Of a stretch of 64,000 bases of DNA, positions 49,583-57,820 are shown piece after piece. Numbering within the stretch: position 1 is the first letter of the stretch; every line of letters begins with the position of its first letter. Both the position numbers and the translations under genes were made by a program. The DNA comes from Rathayibacter sp. VKM Ac-2856. Lineage in GTDB: Bacteria > Actinomycetota > Actinomycetes > Actinomycetales > Microbacteriaceae. The stretch covers positions 186,001 to 250,000 of the forward strand of contig NZ_JABMLF010000003.1 in NCBI RefSeq assembly GCF_013205055.1. Direction: 5' to 3'. The notes beneath the pieces were generated by a model that saw only the letters and a list, made by a program, of their open reading frames with translations, did no database searches and had not been told where the DNA came from.

Positions 49583-50709
49583 CGCGGGTCGCCTCCGAGC
49601 GATTCCTCGTAGCCCTGGAGCCACGCCTTCTGCTCCGCCACCTGCTGGTGCGGCTCCGAGTACACGTGGTCGAACATCACGTCGACGGGCGGCGGCTCGA
49701 GCGCGAGCAGGCGCCGGCGGATGTCGGCCGCGAAGTCCTTCGCCTCCTCGTCCACCTCGTCGAAGAACGACTGCGGTGCACCGAGACCGCGGAGGTATGC
49801 GGAGAACCGGGTGATCGGGTCCTTCGCGACCCACGAGGCGAGCTCGTCGTCGGTCCGGTACTTGGTCGGGTCGTCGCTCGAGGTGTGCGCCCCGATGCGG
49901 TAGGTGAGCGCCTCGATGAACTGGGGTCCGCCGCCGGAGCGGGCGTCGGCGAGGTGCTTCGCGGTGACCGCGTAGCTCGCGAGCACGTCGTTGCCGTCGA
50001 TCTGCACGCCGGGGATACCGAATCCGGAGGAGCGGAGGTAGAGCGGGCTGCGCGACTGCGTGGCGACGGGCACCGAGATGGCGTAGTGGTTGTTCTGCAG
50101 GAAGAACACCTCGGGCGTCTGGTAGCTGGCGGCGAAGACCATCGCCTCGCTGACGTCGCCCTGGCTGGAGGCGCCGTCGCCGAAGTAGACGATGACCGCC
50201 GCGTCCTTCTCGGGGTCACCGGTGCCGGTGGCGCCGTCGAAGCTGAGCCCCATCGCGTAGCCGGTCGCGTGCAGGGCCTGCGAGCCGAGGACCAGCGTGT
50301 AGAGGTGGAAGTTGCCGTTCGCCGGGTCGGCCGGGTCCCAGCCGCCGTGCGTCACGCCGCGCAGGAGTGCGAGCACGCGGAGCAGGTCGACGCCGCGGAC
50401 CTTCGCGACGACGTGCTCGCGATAGGAGGGGAACACGTGGTCCTGCGGGCGCAGCGCGAACGCGGAGCCGACCTGCGCCGCCTCCTGCCCGTGGCTGGGG
50501 ACCCAGAGGCCGAGCTGACCCTGCCGCTGCAGGTTCGCCGCCTCGATGTCGAAGCGGCGGACGACCGCCATCTCCCGGTAGAAGGAGCGGTGCTGCTCCT
50601 CATCGATCCTGTCGAGGAAGGGGGCGTACTGCTCGGCCGCGGGGGTCGGTGCGAACCGGCCGTCCGCGGTGAGGAACTGGACCGTCGGCGTCTCGCTGGT
50701 GGCTGCCAC
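49579..50709 (-). CDS. bkdA: 2-oxoacid dehydrogenase E1 alpha subunit
   Basis: 376 residues with the TPP motif GDGASSQGDVSEAMVFAASY ... QNNHYAI, substrate loop RIGAHTSSDDPTKYR and the N-terminal GQLGLWVPSHGQEAAQVGSA. Decarboxylates the branched-chain 2-oxoacid and passes the acyl group to E2. GTG 50709 lies 6 nt after TAGGTT on the minus strand, so the operon has its own leaderless promoter even though hisC lies only 4 bp upstream. Confidence 0.9.
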   Translation of the reverse strand: MAATSETPTVQFLTADGRFAPTPAAEQYAPFLDRIDEEQHRSFYREMAVVRRFDIEAANLQRQGQLGLWVPSHGQEAAQVGSAFALRPQDHVFPSYREHVVAKVRGVDLLRVLALLRGVTHGGWDPADPANGNFHLYTLVLGSQALHATGYAMGLSFDGATGTGDPEKDAAVIVYFGDGASSQGDVSEAMVFAASYQTPEVFFLQNNHYAISVPVATQSRSPLYLRSSGFGIPGVQIDGNDVLASYAVTAKHLADARSGGGPQFIEALTYRIGAHTSSDDPTKYRTDDELASWVAKDPITRFSAYLRGLGAPQSFFDEVDEEAKDFAADIRRRLLALEPPPVDVMFDHVYSEPHQQVAEQKAWLQGYEESLGGDPR

Positions 50710-50713
50710 CCGA

Positions 50714-51820
50714 CTAACCTATCCGCCTCGCGGGATGCCCCTTCGGGAGGGTCCCGACAATCTCCGCCGCCGCGGTGAGGAGCTTGTCGACAGAACTCGC
50801 CTCGCCGATCGACACCCGGATGCCCTCGGGCGGGAAGGCGCGGACGACCACGCCGGCCCGCTCGAAGACCTCGGCGGCACGCTCGGTCTCGTCGCGGGTG
50901 TCGAACCAGAGGAAGTTCGCCTCGGACTTCGGGACGGTCCAGCCCTGGTCGAGGAGCGCCTGCCAGAGCTGGTCGCGCAGCCGGGCGATCCGGGCGACGC
51001 GCTCGAGCAGCTCCTCCCGGTGCTCGAGGGAGGCGATCGCCGCGGTCTCCGCGAAGCGGGTGACGGAGAGGGGGATGGCGGTCGAGCGCGCGGCGTCGAG
51101 GATGCGCGGGTGGCCGATCGCGTAGCCGACGCGCAGGCCCGCGAGTCCGTACGCCTTCGAGAAGGTGCGGGCGACGACGAGGTTGGGGTGGCGGCCGAGG
51201 AGGGTGGCGCCGTCGACCGCGCGCTCGTCGCCGACGAACTCGGCGTAGGCCTCGTCGAGCAGCACGAGGACGTCGCCGGGGACGCGGTCGAGGAAGGCGG
51301 CGACGTCGTCCGCGGTGGCGACGGTGCCCGTCGGGTTGTTCGGGCTGCAGACGATCACCATGCGGGTGCGCTCGGTGATCGCCTGCGCCATCGCGTCGAG
51401 GTCGTGCGTGTCGTCCGCGCGCAGCGGTACGCGGACGCCGGTCGCCCCGGCGGTGGTGATCAGCGAGGGGTACGCCTCGAAGGAGCGCCAGGCGTGCACG
51501 ACCTCGTCACCCGGCCCCGCGGCGGCGGTGATCAGCTGGGCGATGACCGCGACCGAGCCCGCGCCGACGATCACCTCGTCGATACCGACTCCGTAGCTCT
51601 CGGCGAGCGCCGTCCGCAGCGCGGTCGCCGCCGCGTCCGGGTAGCGGTTGAGGTCGGTGACCGCCTGCACCCGCTCGAGCACGGAGGGCAGCGGATCGAA
51701 CGGGTTCTCGTTGGAGGAGAGCTTGAACGCGTCCGCGGAGGCCGCGCGTCCCTGCCGGTAGGCCGGCAGCGCGAGGATCTCGGGGCGGAGTCGGACGGGT
51801 GGCACCTGCTGGTCGGTCAC
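50714..51820 (-). CDS. hisC: PLP aminotransferase, histidinol-phosphate/aromatic type
   Basis: 368 residues of class I/II fold: [42 protein letters not shown]-Lys in [16 protein letters not shown] and the phosphate-side Arg in GIRVSIGE. This is the HisC/Pat group. As it lies outside a his operon and next to bkd genes, it may be the second HisC-like copy acting on aromatic or branched 2-oxoacids (Pat). GTG 51820 is set by TAGCAT at 7 nt; the ATG at 51829 overlaps that box. Confidence 0.85.
   Translation of the reverse strand: MTDQQVPPVRLRPEILALPAYRQGRAASADAFKLSSNENPFDPLPSVLERVQAVTDLNRYPDAAATALRTALAESYGVGIDEVIVGAGSVAVIAQLITAAAGPGDEVVHAWRSFEAYPSLITTAGATGVRVPLRADDTHDLDAMAQAITERTRMVIVCSPNNPTGTVATADDVAAFLDRVPGDVLVLLDEAYAEFVGDERAVDGATLLGRHPNLVVARTFSKAYGLAGLRVGYAIGHPRILDAARSTAIPLSVTRFAETAAIASLEHREELLERVARIARLRDQLWQALLDQGWTVPKSEANFLWFDTRDETERAAEVFERAGVVVRAFPPEGIRVSIGEASSVDKLLTAAAEIVGTLPKGHPARRIG
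50716..50721 (-). promoter_or_regulatory. Leaderless -10 box (TAGGTT) of the bkd operon inside the end of hisC
   Basis: TAGGTT on the minus strand ends 6 nt before GTG 50709. It shares its last base with the TAG stop codon of the aminotransferase gene (50716-50714). Confidence 0.55.
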
Positions 51821-51827
51821 CCGGCCC

Positions 51828-51833
51828 ATGCTA
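51828..51833 (-). promoter_or_regulatory. Leaderless -10 box (TAGCAT) for the HisC-type gene
   Basis: TAGCAT on the minus strand, 7 nt before GTG 51820. It includes part of the earlier in-frame ATG at 51829, which argues against that start. Confidence 0.6.
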
Positions 51834-51923
51834 TTCGGGCGGCGGGCGGGCGGGCCGCGGGCGGAGCCGTACCGGGGGTTCGCCGGATACCCGCTGCGCC
51901 GGCGCCTTTGCGAGAGTGGAGGC

Positions 51924-52325
51924 ATGCGCAGACTCCTCCTCGGCCTCGCCACCAACGCCGTCGCCCTCTGGCTGACCACGCTCGTCGTCGCCGGCGTCCG
52001 CGTCGATCCGTACGAGGAGGGCCCGACCGCGGCGGTGCTGACGTACCTCCTGGTCGCGGTGATCTTCGGCATCGTCAACTCCGTGGTCGGCGGGGTCGTC
52101 CGCGTCGTGGCCTTCCCCCTGTACGTGCTCACGCTGGGTCTCGTCTCCTTCCTGATCAACGGCCTGCTCCTGCTGCTCACCGCCTGGATCAGCGGTCTCT
52201 TCGACTTCGGCCTGGTGGTCGACGGCTTCTGGTGGGGCGTGCTCGGCGCCCTGGTGCTCGCGATCGTCAACTGGTTCCTCGGACTGCTCCTCCGTCCCTT
52301 CGCCCGCGACCGCCGCCGGGACTGA
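51924..52325 (+). CDS. Phage-holin-4-like small membrane protein
   Basis: 133 residues, four membrane helices: [60 protein letters not shown] and [20 protein letters not shown]. This is the holin_4_2 family (the name is historical), a chromosomal membrane protein of unknown role. GAGAGT lies 6 nt before the ATG. Its last 59 bp overlap the convergent hydrolase gene. No other phage gene is near. Confidence 0.8.
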   Translation: MRRLLLGLATNAVALWLTTLVVAGVRVDPYEEGPTAAVLTYLLVAVIFGIVNSVVGGVVRVVAFPLYVLTLGLVSFLINGLLLLLTAWISGLFDFGLVVDGFWWGVLGALVLAIVNWFLGLLLRPFARDRRRD

Positions 52326-53763
52326 CCGGCACGGTGGTCAGCCGGGCGGCGAACCGCTCTCCCGGCGCTCCCCGCCAGAGCGGGAAGAGCGCGGCCCCGG
52401 CCGCCGCCAACCGCGGGTCGGCCGAGACGTCGAGCTCGCGCGCGGTCGCGACGTAGGCCTCGAGTCCGTGCGCGGGCACCGGGCTCTCGCGGGGAGTCCC
52501 GGCCGGCGAGTCCCGCTCGATCAGCACGACGCCGGGCTCCTCCCCCGACGTCCGCCCGAAGCCGCCGAGCGCCGGCACCAGGTCGTCCGAGTGCTCGATC
52601 GACACCGAGCGCGTGCCGTCCGGCAGATCGAGTCCCCGCACCGGGCTGCCGAAGGTGACGACGTCGTGCACGTCGTAGCGCCCCGACTGCGCGATCCGGA
52701 GGGCGACCAGCCCGCCCTGCGAGTGCGCGGCGAGCGTGACGGGCGCCCCGGGCGGGATCCCGGCCGCCGCCATCGCCGCGAGCGCCCCGTCGACGGAGGC
52801 CGCCCGCCGACCGCTCATCGCCTGCAGGTTCGACGCGGCGCCGAAGGCCTGCTCGGGGTCGGCGCTCCAGTCGGTGGTGCCGGAGAGGGTGACCAGCCAC
52901 TGGGCGCCGAAGCGCTCGATCACCACCTGCGGCCCGTCGGGATCGCTCGGCGGGATCCGCGCCGCCAGCTCTCCCCAGCCCGTCGGCGGCGCGTCGGCCG
53001 AGCCCGTGCGCACCGCCGGCGGCGCCACCCGCTCCACCCGCACCTCCCGCTCGCCCGGCGCCGGCAGGACTCCGAACAGGGTCCCGAGGACGACCAGCGC
53101 ACCCGCCGCCGAGGCCACCCCCTCCCCGATCACCTGCTCGGACGACGGACGACCCACCGCCTCGGCCAGCTGCGGCGGCAGGAGCAGCACCCCGATCTCC
53201 GTGCCGAGCCCGATCCAGGAGATCAGCCCGCGCAGACCCTCGATCACCAGAGGGTCGCCCAGCAGCGCGCGGACGAGATCCTCCCCCTCCTCCTCCAGGT
53301 CGGCACGGGCGGACTCGTCACCCGCGAGCGCCCGCACCGCGGCCGACGCCGACCCGAACGCGGCATCGGCGACCGCCCGGACCAGCACCGCCGCGTCCTC
53401 GACGGCTCCGGGCAGCCGCCGCGCGAGGGACTCGCCCGCCCGCCGGCCGAAGACCGCGACCGCCGCCTCGGGAGCGGACACCGCGGAGAGCTCCGGCGCC
53501 GCGCCCTCCTCCGCCCGCTCGTACCCCGCCGCGGCCGCCTCGAGCGCGTCCCGCAGCGCCGCCGCCTCGGCCTCGAGCCCCCGCAGCCGCTCGCCGAGCA
53601 CCGCCGCCTCGCCCGCCCGCCCCGGATCCGCGAGCCGCACCGCGACCACGACCCCCTCGCCGAGCGCGGCACAGCCGGCCAGCCCCGCCGAGAGCCGGTC
53701 GAGCACCCGTCGACGCTCGTCGAGCCCGCCCGTCTCGACCCGCACGGGAGCGACCGCGCTCAT
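52267..53763 (-). CDS. Lipase-like alpha/beta-hydrolase with helical N-terminal half
   Basis: 498 residues. Residues 1-160 are Ala/Glu-rich helices ([20 protein letters not shown], coiled-coil-like), then a hydrophobic stretch ([20 protein letters not shown]) and a lipase-like domain with nucleophile motif [15 protein letters not shown], ending with Asp/His candidates in [10 protein letters not shown] and [10 protein letters not shown]. The C-terminal basic tail overlaps the holin-like gene. The ATG overlaps the stop of a WXG-motif small gene (ATGA). The combination suggests a surface or secreted hydrolase made with a WXG100-like partner. Confidence 0.72.
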   Translation of the reverse strand: MSAVAPVRVETGGLDERRRVLDRLSAGLAGCAALGEGVVVAVRLADPGRAGEAAVLGERLRGLEAEAAALRDALEAAAAGYERAEEGAAPELSAVSAPEAAVAVFGRRAGESLARRLPGAVEDAAVLVRAVADAAFGSASAAVRALAGDESARADLEEEGEDLVRALLGDPLVIEGLRGLISWIGLGTEIGVLLLPPQLAEAVGRPSSEQVIGEGVASAAGALVVLGTLFGVLPAPGEREVRVERVAPPAVRTGSADAPPTGWGELAARIPPSDPDGPQVVIERFGAQWLVTLSGTTDWSADPEQAFGAASNLQAMSGRRAASVDGALAAMAAAGIPPGAPVTLAAHSQGGLVALRIAQSGRYDVHDVVTFGSPVRGLDLPDGTRSVSIEHSDDLVPALGGFGRTSGEEPGVVLIERDSPAGTPRESPVPAHGLEAYVATARELDVSADPRLAAAGAALFPLWRGAPGERFAARLTTVPVSPGGGRGRRDGGAVRGTS

Positions 53764-54032
53764 CCGTCCGCTCCCGCCGCGAGCTGCTGCGCCGCCCCCT
53801 CCGCCGTCGCGAGCCCGGCCAGCAGCTCGGCCGCCCGATCGGCGAAGCGCCGCGCCGCCGCCCCCTCCCACTCGGCGTCGGGGAGGAGACCGCCCGCCTC
53901 CCCGCGCAGCATCCCGATCCGCTCGGCGAGCGCCGCCGCCTCCGCGCTCGGCCACGGCGCGCCCGTCCCCGCACCGGCGGCCGCACCCGAAGCCCCGGCC
54001 GCACCCATGCCCGCACCCGCCTCGACCGTCAT
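53760..54032 (-). CDS. Small WXG100-like protein
   Basis: 90 residues: a Gly/Ala-rich first third, then two helices (SAEAAALAERIGMLRGEAGG and GAAARRFADRAAELLAGLAT) joined by a turn with W55-E56-G57, the WXG motif. Length and layout fit WXG100 (EsxA-like) proteins exported by type VII systems, but no such system is in the window. AGGAGG lies 10 nt before the ATG. It is coupled to the hydrolase gene by ATGA. Confidence 0.55.
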   Translation of the reverse strand: MTVEAGAGMGAAGASGAAAGAGTGAPWPSAEAAALAERIGMLRGEAGGLLPDAEWEGAAARRFADRAAELLAGLATAEGAAQQLAAGADG

Positions 54033-54166
54033 CCCTCCGCCACCTCCTGCGTCCCGTGCACTGCCCCTGCGGCAAGCCTCGGGCAGCGCGAGCGGGCGCG
54101 GACGGCCGCTCGGTCGAACCGTGGAGAGGTCGAGGATCCGACCGCTGTGGAGGACCTCCGGTGCGC

Positions 54167-54172
54167 CATGAT
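54167..54172 (+). promoter_or_regulatory. Leaderless -10 box (CATGAT) for the phosphatase-purB operon
   Basis: CATGAT ends 6 nt before GTG 54179, with no Shine-Dalgarno in between. Confidence 0.5.
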
Positions 54173-54178
54173 GGGCGG

Positions 54179-54766
54179 GTGACCCCCCGCTCCCCCGCGC
54201 CGTCGGCGTTCGCCGTGTGCTTCGTCTGCACCGGCAACATCTGCCGGTCGCCGATGGCCGAGGTGGTGCTGCGCTCCCTCGCCGAGCGGGCGGGGCTCGG
54301 CTCGGTCATCGAGATCACGTCGGCCGGCACCGGCGAGTGGCATCTCGGCGAGCACGCCGATCACCGCGCCCTCGACGCGCTGCAGCGCAGGGGACTCGAC
54401 GGCGCCCCGCACCGCGCGCGGCTGTTCGACCCCGCGCTGTTCGAGGAGTTCGACCTCGTCGTCGCCCTGGACCACGGCCACGAGCGGGCGCTGCGCTCCT
54501 GGGCGCGCACCGACGTCGACCGGCAGAAGATCCGGCGCCTGCTCGCCTTCGAGCCGGGCCTCTCGGCGCAGGGCGACGTCCCCGACCCCTACTATTCCGA
54601 TGCGGCGGCGTTCGACTCGGTGCTCGCGCTGATCGAGCGCGCGTGCCGGGCGCTCTTCGCCCAGATCGAACCGGGACTGCGCGGCAACCGCACGGTCCGC
54701 ACCGACCCGCGCTCGAGCCTCCAGAGTGCGCGGGACCCCCGAGAACCGGAAGGCACCACCGCATGA
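54179..54766 (+). CDS. Low-molecular-weight protein tyrosine phosphatase
   Basis: 195 residues. The P-loop CTGNICRS at about 18-25 (CxxxxxRS) with FVCTGNICRSPMAEVVLRSL, and the catalytic acid loop VPDPYYSDAAAF near 145. The C-terminal 40 residues (GNRTVRTDPRSSLQSARDPR) extend beyond the fold and look disordered. It acts on phosphotyrosine proteins or arginine phosphate. The stop overlaps the purB start, an unusual partner. Confidence 0.9.
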   Translation: MTPRSPAPSAFAVCFVCTGNICRSPMAEVVLRSLAERAGLGSVIEITSAGTGEWHLGEHADHRALDALQRRGLDGAPHRARLFDPALFEEFDLVVALDHGHERALRSWARTDVDRQKIRRLLAFEPGLSAQGDVPDPYYSDAAAFDSVLALIERACRALFAQIEPGLRGNRTVRTDPRSSLQSARDPREPEGTTA

Positions 54767-56145
54767 CCTCGCTCCCTCCCCAGCCGCTCAGCCCCCTCGA
54801 CGGCCGCTACAGCGCCGCCGTCTCCCCGCTCGGCGAGCATCTGTCGGAGGCCGGCCTGAACCGCGCGCGCGTGCACGTGGAGGTGGAGTGGCTGCTCGCC
54901 CTCACGGACCGCCGTCTCTTCGGCTCCGAGCCGGTCGAGGCCGCCGCCGCCGAGGAGCTCCGCCGCCGCGCCCGCGACTTCGGGCAGCCCGAGATCGACC
55001 AGCTCGCCGAGCTCGAGGCCACCACCCGCCACGACGTGAAGGCCGTCGAGTACCTGGTGCGCCGCTGGCTCGCCGAGCTGGGCCTGGACCGCATCGTCGA
55101 GCTCACCCACTTCGCCGCGACCAGCGAGGACATCAACAACCTCTCCTACGCGCTCGTCGTGCGCCAGGCCGTCGGCGACATCTGGCTGCCGAAGCTCCGC
55201 TCGGTCGTCGCCTCCCTGCGCGAGCTCGCCGAGCGCTACCGCGACGAGTCGATGCTCAGCCGCACCCACGGCCAGCCCGCGACGCCCACCACCATGGGCA
55301 AGGAGTTCGCCGTCTACGCGTTCCGGCTCGAGCGGGTCGTCGCGCAGATCGAGGCGACCGAGTACCTGGGCAAGTTCAGCGGAGCGACCGGCACCTTCGC
55401 CGCGCACCTCGCGGCCGACCCGGACACCGACTGGGCCGCCCTCGCCGAGGAGTTCGTCGGCTCCCTCGGCCTCGTCTTCAACCCGCTGACCACGCAGATC
55501 GAGTCGCACGACTGGCAGGCCGAGCTCTACGGCAAGGCCGCGCACGCGAACCGGATCCTGCACAACATCTGCACCGACGTCTGGACCTACATCTCGCTCG
55601 GCTACTTCCGGCAGATCCCGCAGGCCGGGGCGACCGGCTCGTCGACCATGCCGCACAAGATCAACCCGATCCGGTTCGAGAACGCCGAGGCCAACCTCGA
55701 GCTCTCCAGCGCCCTGCTCGACTCGCTCGCGCAGACCCTGGTCACCTCGCGGCTGCAGCGCGACCTCACCGACTCCACGACGCAGCGCAACATCGGCGTC
55801 GCCTTCGGCCACTCCCTGCTCGCGCTCGACAACATCGCGCGCGGCCTGCTCGAGATCGACCTGGACCCGCGCGCCCTCGCCGCCGACCTCGACACAAACT
55901 GGGAGGTGCTCGCCGAGGCGATCCAGACCGTCATCCGCGCCGAGGTCGTGGCCGGCCGCTCGTCGATCACCGACCCCTACGCGATGCTCAAGGACCTCAC
56001 CCGCGGCAAGCGCCTGGGGGCGGAGGACCTCGCGGTCTTCGTCGACGGCCTCGACATCGGCGACGCCGCGAAGGCACGCCTGCGCGCGCTGACTCCGGCC
56101 GGCTACACCGGGATCGCCTCGGAGCTCGTCGACCGCCTGAGCTGA
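54763..56145 (+). CDS. purB: Adenylosuccinate lyase
   Basis: 460 residues: PLSPLDGRYSAAVSPLGEHL at the N-terminus, TRHDVKAVEYLVRR, THFAATSEDINNLSYAL, SRTHGQPATPTTMGKEFA and the fumarase-superfamily signature GSSTMPHKINPIRFENAEAN. Works twice in purine synthesis (SAICAR and adenylosuccinate cleavage). The long E. coli-type form (456 residues) is present rather than the shorter Bacillus type. GGAAGG lies upstream of the ATG, within the phosphatase gene. Confidence 0.95.
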   Translation: MTSLPPQPLSPLDGRYSAAVSPLGEHLSEAGLNRARVHVEVEWLLALTDRRLFGSEPVEAAAAEELRRRARDFGQPEIDQLAELEATTRHDVKAVEYLVRRWLAELGLDRIVELTHFAATSEDINNLSYALVVRQAVGDIWLPKLRSVVASLRELAERYRDESMLSRTHGQPATPTTMGKEFAVYAFRLERVVAQIEATEYLGKFSGATGTFAAHLAADPDTDWAALAEEFVGSLGLVFNPLTTQIESHDWQAELYGKAAHANRILHNICTDVWTYISLGYFRQIPQAGATGSSTMPHKINPIRFENAEANLELSSALLDSLAQTLVTSRLQRDLTDSTTQRNIGVAFGHSLLALDNIARGLLEIDLDPRALAADLDTNWEVLAEAIQTVIRAEVVAGRSSITDPYAMLKDLTRGKRLGAEDLAVFVDGLDIGDAAKARLRALTPAGYTGIASELVDRLS

Positions 56146-56197
56146 GGCCGCGGCCCCGCCCGGCGCGGACGCGGCGGCGGATGTCGGGGGTCGTGCC

Positions 56198-56203
56198 TAC
56201 GGT
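56198..56203 (+). promoter_or_regulatory. Leaderless -10 box (TACGGT) for the GIY-YIG-like gene
   Basis: TACGGT ends 6 nt before ATG 56210. Confidence 0.6.
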
Positions 56204-56209
56204 CGATGC

Positions 56210-56770
56210 ATGCCCTCCGCCTCCGCGCCCGTCTGCGCCCTCGCCGGCTGCCGCTCGGACGCCGAGCCGGGCGCACCGGTCGCGCTCTGCACGGCGCACC
56301 TCGGGCTCGCACACGACTGGGTGGCGCGCGAGGACGGCGTCGTCGACGCCCTCCCCTCGCCGTGCCTCGTCTGCGGATCGCGGCTCGGCGTGCGGCATCC
56401 GTCCGGCTGGCTCTGCGCCGCCTGCGAGTGGCGGCTCGGCGACGCCCCCGACGGCGAGCTGCCACCCCCTCGGGTCGACGTCGTCTACTACATCCGCTTC
56501 GCCGGCCGGATCAAGATCGGCACCAGCGGCAACCCGAAGCAGCGGCTGCACCGGCTGCGCCACGAGGAGCTGCTGGCCTTCGAGCGCGGTGGGCGGCCGC
56601 TCGAGCAGCACCGGCACGCGCAGTTCGCCGCCGAGCGACTGGAGCGAACGGAGTGGTTCACCCGGAGCCCCGCGCTCGACCGGCACGTCGAGACGGTCCG
56701 GGCGGGCGAGCCCGACCCGTGGGCCCTGCACCGGCGCTGGTGCAGCGAGGCGCTGGCGCTGCGGACCTGA
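56210..56770 (+). CDS. Zinc-ribbon protein with GIY-YIG (MUG113/T5orf172-type) nuclease-like domain
   Basis: 186 residues. The N-terminal 75 hold seven Cys (9, 14, 27, 52, 55, 69, 72), including a CLVC...CAAC zinc-ribbon pair. Residues 90-160 match the MUG113/T5orf172 branch of GIY-YIG nucleases: VVYYIRFAGRIKIGTSGNPK, QRLHRL, E/Q-H region LEQHRHAQFAAERL and EWF. The Y, G, R and E positions of the fold are present. DNA substrate unknown. It is convergent with another zinc-finger nuclease-like gene 26 bp away. Confidence 0.72.
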   Translation: MPSASAPVCALAGCRSDAEPGAPVALCTAHLGLAHDWVAREDGVVDALPSPCLVCGSRLGVRHPSGWLCAACEWRLGDAPDGELPPPRVDVVYYIRFAGRIKIGTSGNPKQRLHRLRHEELLAFERGGRPLEQHRHAQFAAERLERTEWFTRSPALDRHVETVRAGEPDPWALHRRWCSEALALRT

Positions 56771-56796
56771 ACCGCTGCCTCCCGATGCCGCTGCTG

Positions 56797-57762
56797 TCAG
56801 CGCGCCCAGGCGTCGACGAGCAGCGGCCCGCGGATCTCCCGCAGCTCGTCGAGCAGCCGGTCGACGAGCCCCGCTGAGACGCCGGAGGCGAGGACGTCGT
56901 GCGGCCCGAGCACGGGCAGGCGCCCGGTGCGCACTCGGACGACCTCCCAGCCGACGGCCCGCAGCGCGCGGTCCTTCCGCCGATCCGCCTCCTCGCGCCG
57001 ACCGACGTGCTCGAGCCCGTGCCGCCCCGTGGAGTCGTACTCGATCGCGACCCGGAGCTCGCTCAGCACGATGTCCGGCCACGCCTCCAGGTGCTCGAAG
57101 AACGGCCGGCTCAGCCGAACGGCCGTGAACCCCGGCTCGAACTCGAGCCGCTCCGTCAGCAGCGCCCGGAGTCGCGCCTCGACGGCCGAGGCGGGCGGGG
57201 GAGCGCAGGCGCTCGCGAACGCCTCGCCGGGCGGCAGCGCGGGCGTCTTCGTGCAGATCCTCGGCGTGCGCGCCGGGGTGCGGGAAGGACGCGCGGCATG
57301 GGCCGGTGCGGGCGGGCGCTCGGGGTTCTCTGCGAGCACGGGCGTCACCGCCGACGCCTGCGATGCCACGGACGGGGATGTCGTCGCGGACGGGGACGTC
57401 CGCGCGGGTCGAGGGGTCGGTTCGGGGATCGGCGGGGCCGCCGGCAGGGGTCTCCGCGGCTTCGCGAGTGCCGCGCAGTCCGGGCACCAGGACGAGCGGC
57501 GCCGCTCGCGGCCCGGCCGATGGCGCTGCTCCTCGGGCGTCGCGACGAACACGTGCCCCGCGTCGCAGAGCCAGCACAGGTACACGTCGGCCGCCGGCGG
57601 GATCTGGCTCAGCACGATCCCCGCGTTGTACTCGGGTCGGTACTGCCGCACGAGCACCGGGTACGAGGCCCACGCCTCCCGGTACGTCCCCACCGGGTAC
57701 GGCACCTCGGCACCCCGCGAGAACCGCCGCCGCTCCCACCATCGCCCGATCGCCTCCGCCAC
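56797..57762 (-). CDS. Zinc-finger plus Vsr-like (PD-(D/E)XK) endonuclease-like protein
   Basis: 321 residues in three parts. First, a treble-clef region with C63, C66, C93 and C96 (YLCWLCDAGHVFVA ... SWCPDC), as in the DUF4379 zinc-ribbon family. Second, a Pro/Ala-rich linker (100-190). Third, a Vsr/DUF559-like nuclease domain with AWPDIVLSELRVAIEYDSTG (Asp230, Glu241, Asp243), GRHG, and RRKDRALRAVGWEVVRVRTG. The fold positions of the PD-(D/E)XK core are present. GTG 57762 is 6 nt after TAGCGT (minus strand). Confidence 0.72.
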   Translation of the reverse strand: MAEAIGRWWERRRFSRGAEVPYPVGTYREAWASYPVLVRQYRPEYNAGIVLSQIPPAADVYLCWLCDAGHVFVATPEEQRHRPGRERRRSSWCPDCAALAKPRRPLPAAPPIPEPTPRPARTSPSATTSPSVASQASAVTPVLAENPERPPAPAHAARPSRTPARTPRICTKTPALPPGEAFASACAPPPASAVEARLRALLTERLEFEPGFTAVRLSRPFFEHLEAWPDIVLSELRVAIEYDSTGRHGLEHVGRREEADRRKDRALRAVGWEVVRVRTGRLPVLGPHDVLASGVSAGLVDRLLDELREIRGPLLVDAWAR

Positions 57763-57768
57763 CCCCGC

Positions 57769-57774
57769 ACGCTA
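57769..57774 (-). promoter_or_regulatory. Leaderless -10 box (TAGCGT) for the Vsr-like gene
   Basis: TAGCGT on the minus strand ends 6 nt before GTG 57762. Confidence 0.6.
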
Positions 57775-57820
57775 ACCCCGACCACCGACGCCGACCCCCT
57801 CCGTGGTGGAGCACGACGGA

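Noticed and set aside
51924-52325. Prophage remnant based on the holin-like gene
   Set aside because: The family name is historical. No phage structural, lysis or integrase gene lies within reach and neighbours are housekeeping genes.
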